From Bacillus sp. SG-1 (GTDB lineage: Bacteria; Bacillota; Bacilli; Bacillales; Bacillaceae_B), in the NCBI RefSeq assembly GCF_000181495.1, contig NZ_ABCF01000001.1, positions 310,001 through 374,000 on the forward strand: a DNA stretch of 64,000 nt, read 5' to 3'. This document shows, piece after piece, positions 1 to 8,401 of this stretch (within the stretch, counting starts at the first letter, position 1; each line of letters starts with the position of its first letter). A model generated the notes under the pieces. That model was given only the letters and a program-made list of their open reading frames with translations. It was not told the origin of the DNA and ran no database searches. Position numbers and translations under genes: made by a program.

Positions 1-13
1 GATTTCCTTTCGT

Positions 14-769
14 TTAAAGATGTTGGTAATTAGCGGATCCATATGTCTCTTCATATTTTTTTTCTGTAAAATCAGCCGGCAGGCCATCAAAAATTACTGA
101 ACCGTCTTTCAACGCAATGATACGGTCTGCAAATTTCTTTGCCAGTGAAACATCATGAACATTGATGATGGTCAATAAATCATGTTGTTCATGCATTAGC
201 TGAATCAGTGAAAAGATATGATTAGAAGTGCCCGGGTCCAGGCTGGCCACAGGTTCGTCACCTAATAGGACTTTCGGATTTTGGACAAGTGCACGGGCAA
301 TCCCGACCCTTTGCTTCTGTCCGCCGCTTAAGTGCTCAACGCGTCTGTCAGTAAAATCGGAGAGGCCAACTTCTTCAATCACTTTCTTTGCTCGTTGAAC
401 TTCCTCGGAAGTGAACCAGCCAATAAGATTTTTAAAAGAAGAACGATACCCGAACATCCCGGTCAACACATTTTGCATGACAGAAAGACGTGGAACAAGG
501 TTGAAATGCTGGAAAATCATGCCCATTTCTCTCCTTGCCTTTCTGCTTTCTTCTTCATTATGAGAAGAAAGGGGGCTGCCTTTCCACAACACTTCTCCAC
601 TGGAAAGGGACTGTAATCCATTAATGGTCCGGATTAACGTTGATTTACCAGCACCGCTTTTCCCTAATATACAAACGAATTCGCCTTTATTAAAATCAAG
701 ATTGACAGAAGACAGCGCTGGAAAACTCGAGCCTCTGTAATGAACACTGATATCTTTTAAATGTAGCAT
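14..769 (-). CDS. phnC: Phosphonate-type ABC importer, ATP-binding protein PhnC
   Basis: ATPase that energises uptake of a phosphonate, phosphite or similar oxyanion; it acts on the cytoplasmic face of the membrane. At 251 aa it has the usual family length. Walker A GKSGAGKST lies at residues 36-44, the signature LSGGQKQRVGIARAL follows in the second half, then Walker B VLLGDEP and the D-loop ASLD. It is the last gene of a minus-strand operon (phnD, phnE, phnC), 12 bp after the permease. The family is clear; the exact substrate is inferred from the family only. Confidence 0.9.
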   Translation of the reverse strand: MLHLKDISVHYRGSSFPALSSVNLDFNKGEFVCILGKSGAGKSTLIRTINGLQSLSSGEVLWKGSPLSSHNEEESRKARREMGMIFQHFNLVPRLSVMQNVLTGMFGYRSSFKNLIGWFTSEEVQRAKKVIEEVGLSDFTDRRVEHLSGGQKQRVGIARALVQNPKVLLGDEPVASLDPGTSNHIFSLIQLMHEQHDLLTIINVHDVSLAKKFADRIIALKDGSVIFDGLPADFTEKKYEETYGSANYQHL

Positions 770-781
770 ATTCGCTGCCTC

Positions 782-1537
782 CTAAATGACTTTATTCCTC
801 ACATAACTTCCCAAGAAGTCGACGACAATTACCATTATCATTATAATTAACACATCTAATGAAACAGAAGAATATTGGAATGTCTTGAAATCATTGAATA
901 AACGCTGCCCGATTCCGCCGCCACCGATGAAACCGAGTACCAGTGATGTTCTTATCGCCACTTCAAATCGGTAGAAGTAGTGGGATAGAACATTTGGCCA
1001 GATCTGTGGAAGGATGCTGAAAAAATAGGCGAACCACTTTTGAGCTCCAACCGCTTTCATCGCATCTTGGGGTCCAGGGTCTGAAGCTTCAATGAGCTCT
1101 GATATCAGTTTTCCAAGGACACCTATATTATGAATCATGATGGCAATCACGGCAGGAAATGGTCCAAGACCTAGAGCAGTCAGCAAAATCAATCCAAAAA
1201 CGATCTCCGGTACAGACCTTACAAAACTCAACCCCACCCTTGCAGTGTTATAAAGGAGGGGGGAGGGGGATGTGTTTTTAGCTGAAATGAAACTTAAAGG
1301 CAAGGCGAGCAGGAGGCCGAAGAAGCTCCCCAAAAACGCCATTGCCAATGTTTCCAACCCATCTTCGATCATCTTCGGCAAGAGGGAAAAGTCCATAGGG
1401 AACCACTGAGATAAAAAGTCGATCATATTGCGGAAATCCCTGAACTTGGATAAATCAAATTCTGTCAGCTTCATACTGAAGTAAACGAATATGATTAGTA
1501 TTAGAAAAGTAAAGAAGCTTCTCCTTTTAAACCACAC
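782..1537 (-). CDS. phnE: Phosphonate-type ABC importer, permease PhnE
   Basis: Membrane permease of the importer, 251 aa. It has an N-terminal membrane anchor and several further hydrophobic segments. The cytoplasmic EAA-type coupling loop is visible as GAQKWFAYFFSILPQIW, followed by the family-typical glycine-rich segment FIGGGGIGQ. It lies between the binding protein (11 bp upstream) and the ATPase (12 bp downstream), so the three form one transcript. One permease gene is present; some phn systems have two, so a homodimer is likely. Confidence 0.9.
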   Translation of the reverse strand: MWFKRRSFFTFLILIIFVYFSMKLTEFDLSKFRDFRNMIDFLSQWFPMDFSLLPKMIEDGLETLAMAFLGSFFGLLLALPLSFISAKNTSPSPLLYNTARVGLSFVRSVPEIVFGLILLTALGLGPFPAVIAIMIHNIGVLGKLISELIEASDPGPQDAMKAVGAQKWFAYFFSILPQIWPNVLSHYFYRFEVAIRTSLVLGFIGGGGIGQRLFNDFKTFQYSSVSLDVLIIMIMVIVVDFLGSYVRNKVI

Positions 1538-1548
1538 GCTGTATCACT

Positions 1549-2469
1549 CTATTCTTCGATAAGTCCCTGCTTTAGGGCTGCCTGCCTTATGCTCTCATAG
1601 TCTTCATTGCTGGCTTCAGTAAAACCTGTAGCACCAAAGGCATCAAGTACTTCCTGATCCTCTATAGCAAGAAAAGCAGATTGCAAAGCTTCGATTGTTT
1701 TTTCATCTGTGTTCTGGTGGACTGCCCAAGGATATTGGAACAACTTATCAGATTCCCAAATAGTCTTGATTTGCTCGCCGTCTACCTTGCCTGATTCAAC
1801 AAGCTGGTTGAAGATCGCGCTGTCAATGGCACCGGCATCGACTTGTTGATTTTGAACAGCTAATGCGGTTGCATCATGTGAACCTGTAAAACGAACGGAT
1901 TCAAATTCATGCTCATCGTCTGATTGATATACACCGCGGTCTTGAAGCTCGATGGACGGGATAAGTGAACCTGATGTAGAGTTGGGATCACCAAATGCGA
2001 AATTAACTTCCTGGCTGTTCTCAAGCAATTCTTCGATTGAGTTCCAAGGATTATCATTATGTGTGATGATATAGGAATGGTAGAATGGCTCTCCGTCAAT
2101 CAATTGCGTAATGATTGCTTTTGCACCGCTTTTTTCATGGGCAATGACATAGGATAACGGACCGAAGTAAGCCATATCGATTTTGTCATAGTTCATGGCT
2201 TCGACTACACCATTATAATCGGGATAGACTTCAACTTTGACTTCTCTTCCCAGTTCATCCGTCAGATAGTCTTGCAATTTATCCATTGCGCTTTCCATGG
2301 CGCCTTCTGTCTGTGCAGGAATGACACCGATTGTGAAGGCTTCACCATTTGCACTATCATTATTCGTTTCTTCATTATTATTGCCTGTGTTCCCATTGTT
2401 TCCATTTCCGCAGGCTGCAATCAAAAGGGCAAGGGATAATAATATTGTAATAAATATGCTTTTTTTCAA
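1549..2469 (-). CDS. phnD: Phosphate/phosphonate-binding lipoprotein PhnD
   Basis: Extracytoplasmic substrate-binding lipoprotein, 306 aa. A hydrophobic signal peptide ends in the lipobox LIAAC, giving a lipidated Cys20. An Asn/Gly-rich linker follows and then the periplasmic-binding fold with a PhnD-type start (FTIGVIPAQTEG). The start codon is TTG, chosen because GAGGTG sits 7 nt upstream and no better in-frame ATG precedes the signal peptide. It is the first gene of the phn operon. The ligand (phosphonate or phosphite) cannot be read from the sequence. Confidence 0.9.
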   Translation of the reverse strand: MKKSIFITILLSLALLIAACGNGNNGNTGNNNEETNNDSANGEAFTIGVIPAQTEGAMESAMDKLQDYLTDELGREVKVEVYPDYNGVVEAMNYDKIDMAYFGPLSYVIAHEKSGAKAIITQLIDGEPFYHSYIITHNDNPWNSIEELLENSQEVNFAFGDPNSTSGSLIPSIELQDRGVYQSDDEHEFESVRFTGSHDATALAVQNQQVDAGAIDSAIFNQLVESGKVDGEQIKTIWESDKLFQYPWAVHQNTDEKTIEALQSAFLAIEDQEVLDAFGATGFTEASNEDYESIRQAALKQGLIEE

Positions 2470-2549
2470 CTTTGTGCACCTCTTTTTTCGTGTTAGTCCA
2501 ATTTTTGTTTTTAAGTAACCTGTAAGAAGCGGGGGGAATGTGTAAAAAA

Positions 2550-2566
2550 GGACTCGAGTAGAGCCC
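2550..2566 (-). terminator. Terminator after selD
   Basis: On the minus strand GGGCTC and GAGTCC form a 6-bp stem (one G-U pair) around a 5-nt loop, followed by a T-run. It separates the selenium operon from phnD. Confidence 0.6.
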
Positions 2567-2570
2567 TTTT

Positions 2571-3620
2571 TTATTTTACCGTTATCTTTCCAGGGTTTTC
2601 TGCTGTTACTGTTCCAATAATAGCGGAAGTTAAGTTTCTGTTACTCAGTTCCTTCTGAAGGGCTTCTGCGTGTTCTTCCGGTATTGAGATGAGCAGGCCG
2701 CCAGAAGTAATGGCATCACAAAGGATCAACTGGTCAATTTCCTTAACAGATTCATCGTAATCAATCCGGCCGGCTAGCCATTTGTGGTTTTTTCGGGTCC
2801 CGCCAGGAATGATATTTTGTTCTGCAAGTTCCCTCGTTTTGTCGAGAACAGGAACTGCATCTTTCTCGATAGTGATACCATTTTTGCTTCCTTCTGCAAT
2901 TTCCATGGCATGACCTAATAGACCAAAACCTGTTACATCTGTACATGCATTGACAGGGAAGGAATCCATTGCTTCTGCTGCTTCCTTATTAAGAGCAGCC
3001 ATTGTCTGCATGACTTCCTCGATATTTTCTTGTGGAAGTTTATCATTTTTGATGGCAGTCGTAAGGATACCGATGCCTATCGGTTTCGTAAGAATCAATT
3101 TGTCACCAGGTTTAGCAGCGGCATTAGAACGGATTCGATCAGGATGAACTGTTCCTGTAACGGATAAGCCAAACTTAGGCTCCTGGTCATCGATTGAATG
3201 CCCGCCGACTAGGACTGCGCCTGATTCACGAACTTTATCTGAGGCGCCGGATAAAATATCGGCAAGTACGCTTTTATCCAAAGTTGTGATAGGGAACCCG
3301 ACGATGTTCATGACAGTGATCGGTTTACCGCCCATTGCATACACGTCACTAAGTGCATTCGCAGCCGCGATTTGGCCGAACATATACGGGTCGTCCACGA
3401 TAGGAGTGAAATAATCCAATGTTTGAACGAGGGCCGTATCTTCATTGATCTTGTAAACTCCGGCATCGTCCGAAGTATCCAGTCCTACAAGTAAATTAGG
3501 GTCTTCAACAGAACGGGGTAAATGACGCAGAACCTGCGCCAGGTCTTCAGGACCAATTTTGCATCCTCAGCCGCCTTTTGATGAAAGGGAAGTCAATTTG
3601 ATGATTTCTTTTTTCGTCAT
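2571..3620 (-). CDS. selD: Selenide, water dikinase SelD with in-frame UGA (probable selenocysteine)
   Basis: Makes selenophosphate from selenide and ATP, the selenium donor for Sec-tRNA and other selenium products. Read through one TGA (3567-3569), the frame gives 349 residues, full length for the family. The N-terminus reads SSKGG-U-GCKIGP, so UGA (residue 18) falls at the catalytic Cys position of E. coli SelD (Cys17) and the second Cys is kept (Cys20). Downstream, GLDTSDDAG and the ATP-binding blocks are intact. ATG at 3620 has AAGGAG 9 nt upstream; ATG at 3626, which overlaps the TGA stop of the upstream gene as ATGA, is an alternative start. Without Sec decoding the first usable start would be about residue 69 and the active site would be lost. 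Confidence 0.85.
3524..3540 (-). promoter_or_regulatory. Candidate bacterial SECIS hairpin in selD
   Basis: On the coding strand GGCGCAG and CTGCGTC pair over 7 bp (one G-U) around a GUU triloop that starts 33 nt after the UGA. Known bacterial SECIS elements are short hairpins just 3' of the UGA with G in the small apical loop. A shorter nearer hairpin (GGTC, CTGAA loop, GACC) could compete. The assignment is inferred from position and loop. Confidence 0.6.
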
Positions 3621-3622
3621 AT

Positions 3623-4657
3623 TCATTCACTCCTTGTTGTTTTGATTTCTGAGGATTTCTTTGTTTGGATTACTTCTTTATAAATTGAGAGAAGTTTATT
3701 TGTTTCATACTCCCTGGAATGGTGCTGAAGTATGTAGGATTTGGCTGACCTGCCAAATATTTTCCTCATCTGGTTATTATTGAGCAAAGTTTCTGCATAA
3801 TCAAGGAATTCGCTCTCATTAGTGTATACAAAGCCTGTCTTTCCATGTGTCACGATATTCCGGTTTCCGGTATTGCTTGAGGCAATGACCGGCAACCCAT
3901 GTTCCATGGCTTCCAAAATAGCCGCGGGTTGTCCTTCTGAATGGGAAGTGTTTAAAACCACATCGGCATGTTCATATGCGGCTCCCATCTCTTTATGGGG
4001 AAGCTGGCCGATGTATGAGATCCAATCAGAATTTTCTTCAGTAAGATTTTCAACCAACCGCCCCTCATCATGTTCAATAATTGGACCGACAAGCAGCAGG
4101 CGAATCTTCGGGTGCCGGTTGTGAAGCTTCTTTAATGCATGAATGGCAAAAGGAATGTTTTTTACCTTTCGGATACCTGCAGGAAGTACGAAAAGGAACG
4201 TTCCGTTTTGTTTTGAGAATTTTCTCTGAGTAGCTTGCAAATTGCTGGTACCTTGATGGATTACATGAATTTTAGAATGGATGCCATTCATTTCTTTCAT
4301 TAAAGTTTCTTTTGCAGTTTCATCAAAAACTGTAATGGCACTGGCTTCTTTCAAGCATTCAAGGACCATGGCACGTCTACTTTCATCAAATAAATCATGA
4401 TTTAAATCAGTTCCCGTCATTGTGATGACAAAAGGGGCCTGGTTTTCTTTGAGTCGTTGTTTAAATGAAAAAAATTTATATGCATGAAAGCCGTGTATCA
4501 AATCGGCTTCGGGTAGAGATGTGTAACCAGGATCTCCTGTCACTGAAACGATTTCTGTATCGACTCCGTGAGTCTCCAGCCCATCGGCAATCCTCTGGAC
4601 CGTCACCGTATTTCCCCGCTGCTGATGAAAATCAGGAGAGGCCAAAATCACCTTCAT
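3623..4657 (-). CDS. SenB-like glycosyltransferase (candidate selenosugar synthase)
   Basis: A 344-aa GT-B fold glycosyltransferase. The N-terminal half has RGNTVTVQRIADGL, a LIHGFHAYKFFSF segment and MTGTDLNHDL followed by VIHQG, which resemble SenB (TIGR04348-type) proteins that join selenophosphate to a UDP-sugar. The C-terminal half has the GT1 donor site (NTSHSEGQPAAILEAMEHGLP). AGGAGGTG lies 5 nt before the ATG. Its TGA stop overlaps the upstream candidate ATG of selD, so the two are translationally coupled. That coupling supports a selenium role over BshA or generic GT4 alternatives. No EgtB-like SenA partner is present here, so the final product is unknown. Confidence 0.65.
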   Translation of the reverse strand: MKVILASPDFHQQRGNTVTVQRIADGLETHGVDTEIVSVTGDPGYTSLPEADLIHGFHAYKFFSFKQRLKENQAPFVITMTGTDLNHDLFDESRRAMVLECLKEASAITVFDETAKETLMKEMNGIHSKIHVIHQGTSNLQATQRKFSKQNGTFLFVLPAGIRKVKNIPFAIHALKKLHNRHPKIRLLLVGPIIEHDEGRLVENLTEENSDWISYIGQLPHKEMGAAYEHADVVLNTSHSEGQPAAILEAMEHGLPVIASSNTGNRNIVTHGKTGFVYTNESEFLDYAETLLNNNQMRKIFGRSAKSYILQHHSREYETNKLLSIYKEVIQTKKSSEIKTTRSE

Positions 4658-5103
4658 TCATCCACCTCCTTTTCTGGTTAGTAAAAGGGAATAAAGGAGA
4701 CTATTCCAATCAGATATGAATAGAATATCCTTCAAGACCGAATTTGTCACATAAATTGCTTGTCGAAAGTGTATTTATTTTAGTTCCTGGTACGCCCTAG
4801 GTTTTGTCGAATCAAGAAGATGACCGGTTGGTCAGTGACCACCCGGTTTTGTCGATTGCTAATTCGGGGAGTGCCAGGCGCGACCCGAAGTTTGTCGATT
4901 CAGTGGTTTGAAGAATTGAAAGATGTGTCGTAATTGAACCAAGTTATATAGGAAAAACCCTTGTTACGTGCGTTTTGGACGAATTATAAAAACCTTCAAT
5001 TAGTATATAGTTTGTCGAACAAGCGTTAGCTAAAGCATGGAAATTATTTTCTTGGGTAATTTTTTGAGTGGGGAAAGGGTAGCGTTGAATAAGAGGAAGC
5101 TTT
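4658..5103. other. Gene-free region with spaced TTTGTCGA motifs
   Basis: No convincing gene. TTGTCGA-type motifs recur at about 4759, 4801, 4846 and 4889, roughly 44 bp apart, with short inverted repeats such as GGTCAGTGACC between them. It looks like a degenerate intergenic repeat of unknown role. Confidence 0.4.
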
Positions 5104-5117
5104 GGAAAAAACTGCTC

Positions 5118-5146
5118 TTGATATTTGATGGAAGATGAGATAATAT
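5118..5146 (+). promoter_or_regulatory. Sigma-A promoter of RNA copy 1
   Basis: TTGATA (5118-5123), a 17-bp spacer and TAATAT (5141-5146). The boxes are kept in the second copy while the spacer differs, which argues for a functional promoter. Confidence 0.75.
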
Positions 5147-5152
5147 ACTAAT

Positions 5153-5387
5153 ACAAGCTGCGTTGTACGTAATGATAATAAAGTTTTAACCTTTAAACTG
5201 TAATAGGGAGTTTTACATCGAAGCCGGAATGTCAGGCCGCCATGGATAGCGGAAGACAAGAACGTTTCTGCAAACACCCACTTTGAGGAGTGGTGGTTTA
5301 AAACTTTCTTAGACGATTTACGGCAAATGCGGCCTACATACTACTACCAATCACAAAACCAGTTCCTGATGGGGAGCTGGTTTTTTT
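5153..5387 (+). ncRNA. Candidate structured small RNA, copy 1 (about 235 nt)
   Basis: A stand-alone transcription unit with a sigma-A promoter just upstream and a terminator at 5357-5388. The terminator has a 10-bp stem (AACCAGTTCC with GGAGCTGGTT, one G-U) and seven Ts. The block recurs almost unchanged at 6275-6508. Local hairpins are visible (ACAA/TTGT, AGTTT/AAACT, CCGC/GCGG, CAC-CACT/AGTG-GTG). A long-range GGUGGU/ACUACC helix changes from G-U to G-C between copies. No ribosome binding site with a credible reading frame was seen. I could not match it to a known RNA family from memory; 6S and raiA RNAs should be tested. Confidence 0.65.
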
Positions 5388-5483
5388 GTTGACTTTGTTA
5401 GTGTTGGATTCACAAAAATTTGTAATATAAGGATGATTTTTTAGGCAGTGAGTGACTTGTGAGCTTAGGAGGTTGCTGCGGAA

Positions 5484-6160
5484 TTGGCCCCTTAACAGAG
5501 TCATTGGGCCAATGAGGTTGGATTTTGCGAGCGACGTTGGCCTGTTAGTGACTTAAATGGGCCGGTGATATTCTGGATTGTTCGGATGTTGGTTTGTAAA
5601 CGGAGTAATTAGCACAATGAGATTGGATTTATGGTGTGATGTTGGTCTGAAAACGGGCCAATCAGACTAATGAGATTAGAATTGTGTGAGGGTGATGGTG
5701 TGAAAACGGACTAATCAGCACAATGAGATTGCATCTTTGTGAGGATGCTGGTGTGAAAACGGGCTAATCAGCACAATGAGATTGAATCTTTGTGAGGATG
5801 CTGGTGTGAAAACGGACTAATCAGCCCAATGAGATTGAATCTTTGTGAGGATGCTGGTGTGAAAACGGACTAATCGACCCAATGAGATTGAATCTTTGTG
5901 AGGATGTTGGTGTGAAAACGGACTAATCAGCCCAATGAGATTGAATCTTTGTGAGGATGTTGGTGTGAAAACGGACTAATCAGCCCAATGAGATTGAATC
6001 TTTGTGAGGATGTTGGTGTGAAAACGGACTAATCGACCCAATGAGATTGGATTCCTGGTGTGATGTTGGTCTGAAACCAGACTAATCAGCCCAATGAGAT
6101 TGAATCCTTGTGATAATGTTGGTCTGAAACCGGACTAATCAGCCCAATGAGAAATTAAGC
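5484..6160 (+). repeat. 53-bp tandem array A (13 units)
   Basis: Anchor AATGAG (or variant) starts at 5511, 5564, 5616, 5669, 5722, 5775, 5828, 5881, 5934, 5987, 6040, 6093 and 6146: 13 units, spacing 53 except one 52. A typical unit runs CCAATGAGATTGAATC, then GATGTTGGTGTG, then CGGACTAATCAG. The first units carry TTGGCCC/GGGCCAA arms like array C; later ones resemble array D. 53 is not a multiple of 3 and no frame is preserved, so it is not coding. It lies exactly between the two RNA copies. Confidence 0.9.
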
Positions 6161-6239
6161 TTGCCGGAATGCAGGTTCGTAAAGCTTTCTGTGATCGATA
6201 ACCCCATTTATCATTAGGATATGATGGAAAAAACTTCTC

Positions 6240-6268
6240 TTGATATTCCGAACTGGATGAGATAGTAT
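6240..6268 (+). promoter_or_regulatory. Sigma-A promoter of RNA copy 2
   Basis: TTGATA (6240-6245), a 17-bp spacer unlike that of copy 1, and TAGTAT (6263-6268). Confidence 0.7.
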
Positions 6269-6274
6269 ACTAAT

Positions 6275-6508
6275 ACAAGCTGCGTTGTACGTAATGATAA
6301 TAAAGTTTTAACCTTTAAACTGTAATAGGGAGTTTTACATCGAAGCCGGAATGTCAGGCCGCCATGGATAGCGGAAGACAGGAACGTTTCTGCAAACACC
6401 CACTTTGAGGAGTGGTGGTTTAAAACTTTCTTAGACGATTTACGGCAAATGCGGCCTACATACTACCACCAATACAAAACCAGTTCCTGATGGGGAGCTG
6501 GTTTTTTT
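6275..6508 (+). ncRNA. Candidate structured small RNA, copy 2 (about 234 nt)
   Basis: Near-identical to copy 1 from the promoter (block starts about 6226) to the terminator at 6478-6508. It has a few substitutions, one of which (ACUACC to ACCACC) keeps pairing with GGUGGU. Same strand as copy 1, about 1.1 kb downstream. The strong terminator AACCAGTTCC/GGAGCTGGTT with a T-run ends it. Conservation of promoter boxes, transcript and terminator, with divergence in the spacer, points to a functional duplicated RNA gene of unknown role. Confidence 0.65.
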
Positions 6509-6661
6509 GTTGTACAGATTTATTACAGAGGCACATCAGAAGAGGAAAATTCCCTATTAGCTAACCATGTCAGGGTACTGACTATGGTTTCCTCTCCAAA
6601 AAGTGGAGTTCGACAAATGTCGGGTAGAGCCTGGCACTAATATAAAAAAACCTCCAGGGTG

Positions 6662-7036
6662 TCAGCCCCCGAAGGCTTCGAGTATGTCATTCAAGTCTCT
6701 CATATTTAGTGGTGAAGTGTCTTGCCTGCCTTGGGAAGTGGGATGTGGGGGTCTTGTGCTGCCAGGAACATACCCTTGCTGCAACATTAATTTGATTGCT
6801 TGGAGTTCCTGGATAATTTCAGCGTTGGTGCCGCCGCTTTTAGCGGCAGGCCTGAAATATTGATCGAGTGCTGAAAAGACCAGGTGGACCAGGGTGTGAT
6901 TATGGGCATGGTATTCGATTTGTTCCTGAATCAGTTTTGAGACTGCATGGGAATCACCGGTTTTAATGTCAATGTATTTTTCCGGTATTGTGACCGCCAC
7001 TTTATTGACATAGTCAGTGTACGTTTCTCCCATCAT
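6662..7036 (-). CDS. ParR/StbB-like adaptor protein of an actin-type partition pair
   Basis: A 124-aa protein that follows the ParM-like gene by 2 bp. The first third (YTDYVNKVAVTIPEKYIDIKTGDSHAVSKLIQEQIEYHA) could form the small DNA-binding fold of ParR-type adaptors. The rest is helical, then proline-rich, ending in a short helix (MRDLNDILEAFGG), the kind of C-terminal tail by which ParR proteins bind the filament end. I chose ATG 7036 with a GGGG motif before it; a TTG two codons upstream is possible. The function is inferred mainly from gene order, since ParR proteins diverge strongly. Confidence 0.55.
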   Translation of the reverse strand: MMGETYTDYVNKVAVTIPEKYIDIKTGDSHAVSKLIQEQIEYHAHNHTLVHLVFSALDQYFRPAAKSGGTNAEIIQELQAIKLMLQQGYVPGSTRPPHPTSQGRQDTSPLNMRDLNDILEAFGG

Positions 7037-7038
7037 GA

Positions 7039-8229
7039 TCAACCCCTAGTGGCAGCTAGATCAGTAGTTTCTTCTTGTTGTTTTTTTAGATGATTCATTT
7101 TAGCAAGGATCATAAGTCCCAGAACGTTCAGTTTTTCCAGATCCTCAGGGAAATAAAGGTTGATTGGGCGACCCTTTTCGCTCCATCTCACAGCCGCTTC
7201 CTGTATTTGCTTTTGAGCAAGTTTTGCTGCGCCGCCTACTGCGATGTACCGTGACGCCCCTTTGATTTCATTCGAACTGCTTCTTACACGGTCAAACAGT
7301 TCCAGGTATTTGATGGCCATGGATTTCAGTTGCGGGATGACATATTTACTGATATCTTTCCGCACTCCGGCAAATGGTTCAACATACCATTCCGACTGAC
7401 CTGCGTATAGTTTTTCCTCCAGTTCGGAGCGGGAATCGAACTTATACAATTCATTCTTGCTGACTTTTTGGATGATGATGTCCAGGAACTGGTTGATGCC
7501 AAAGTGTTCTCCTTCTACAGACGCAACCGGTTTGCTGTTTTTAATTCCGACAAAATCGACTGAATCTCCGCCCAAGTCACCGATCAATATGCCTTTGGCG
7601 GAATCCTTTACGAGACCGTCGTCTTTGATTCCCAATGTTTCTTGATCACGCGTCAAACCAAGGTATGCGCAGGCACCTTCAGCCCCTACAATCACATCAT
7701 TGATTTTAATTTTGACACAAACTTCTTTCGGTTCCGGCACTCCCGGCACTTTGTGCAGAATTACGGTATGACTTCCGATGAGCCTCTGCTTCAGCTGCTC
7801 TTTTTTCTCTTTATATTGAGTGGTCGGCAATGATACTGCCAGCTGGTCGATCTCATAGACAATATCCATTTCGTTTTCACTGGTCAATAAGGCATGGTAG
7901 GCGGCAGCCGAAAACAACAGGATGTAAGTACGGACCTCATCAACTTTTTGGTTGTTGACAGACGTCAAGCTGACATTTCGTTGTCTTGCTGCAGATTTAC
8001 CTGCGTAGAATATTTCCCTCTTATTCATTACTGAAGGACTTTTAACCTCAACAATCAGATTTTCCTCGATTTCAACATCTTCTTCTTCATAAGGCATTTC
8101 ATAAAATTCATCATCAAATAATGCAATTGCATTGGGCATCTGGTATTCAGATACGACACCATCAGTAGATGCGAGTACTTTGTACCAGCTGTTCCCTATA
8201 TCAACGGCAAGAAAGTTACTTCTTTCCAT
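7039..8229 (-). CDS. ParM/Alp-type actin-like ATPase
   Basis: A 396-aa actin-fold filament protein of the ParM/StbA/Alp class. The phosphate-1 loop is DIGNSWYK at the N-terminus, phosphate-2 is GDLGGDSVDF mid-protein and the adenosine motif is VGGAAKLA near the C-terminus. An acidic insert (EEEDVEIEE) sits in subdomain I. Start ATG 8229 has GGAGG 6 nt upstream; the longer frame begins inside that site. Such pairs segregate plasmids. Here it lies among chromosomal spore-surface genes, so it may be a captured plasmid or phage module or a chromosomal cytoskeletal protein. No clear iteron-type parC was seen directly upstream. Confidence 0.8.
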   Translation of the reverse strand: MERSNFLAVDIGNSWYKVLASTDGVVSEYQMPNAIALFDDEFYEMPYEEEDVEIEENLIVEVKSPSVMNKREIFYAGKSAARQRNVSLTSVNNQKVDEVRTYILLFSAAAYHALLTSENEMDIVYEIDQLAVSLPTTQYKEKKEQLKQRLIGSHTVILHKVPGVPEPKEVCVKIKINDVIVGAEGACAYLGLTRDQETLGIKDDGLVKDSAKGILIGDLGGDSVDFVGIKNSKPVASVEGEHFGINQFLDIIIQKVSKNELYKFDSRSELEEKLYAGQSEWYVEPFAGVRKDISKYVIPQLKSMAIKYLELFDRVRSSSNEIKGASRYIAVGGAAKLAQKQIQEAAVRWSEKGRPINLYFPEDLEKLNVLGLMILAKMNHLKKQQEETTDLAATRG

Positions 8230-8401
8230 GTAATCCCTCCTCATGATGAATCCTATGCAAGAAGGGAATGGGGCTGTGCACGTACCCAGTTAAAATTTTT
8301 CAACTTAACTTTTTGAAAATGTAATAACCGAATACAGGTAATTTTAATTAAAATTCCGCATTTATACTGATGAAAGTGACCAAGCTTATGACGCCTGTAC
8401 G

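Noticed and set aside
3567-3569. Simple nonsense mutation in selD
   Set aside because: Possible in principle, but the TGA falls exactly on the catalytic Cys position used for Sec in other SelD proteins and a second active-site UGA gene occurs in the window.
5044-6399. Two nearly identical small minus-strand frames (MFAETFLSSAIHGG...)
   Set aside because: They are antisense shadows of the duplicated RNA gene: no ribosome site, and the plus-strand promoter and terminator explain the conservation.
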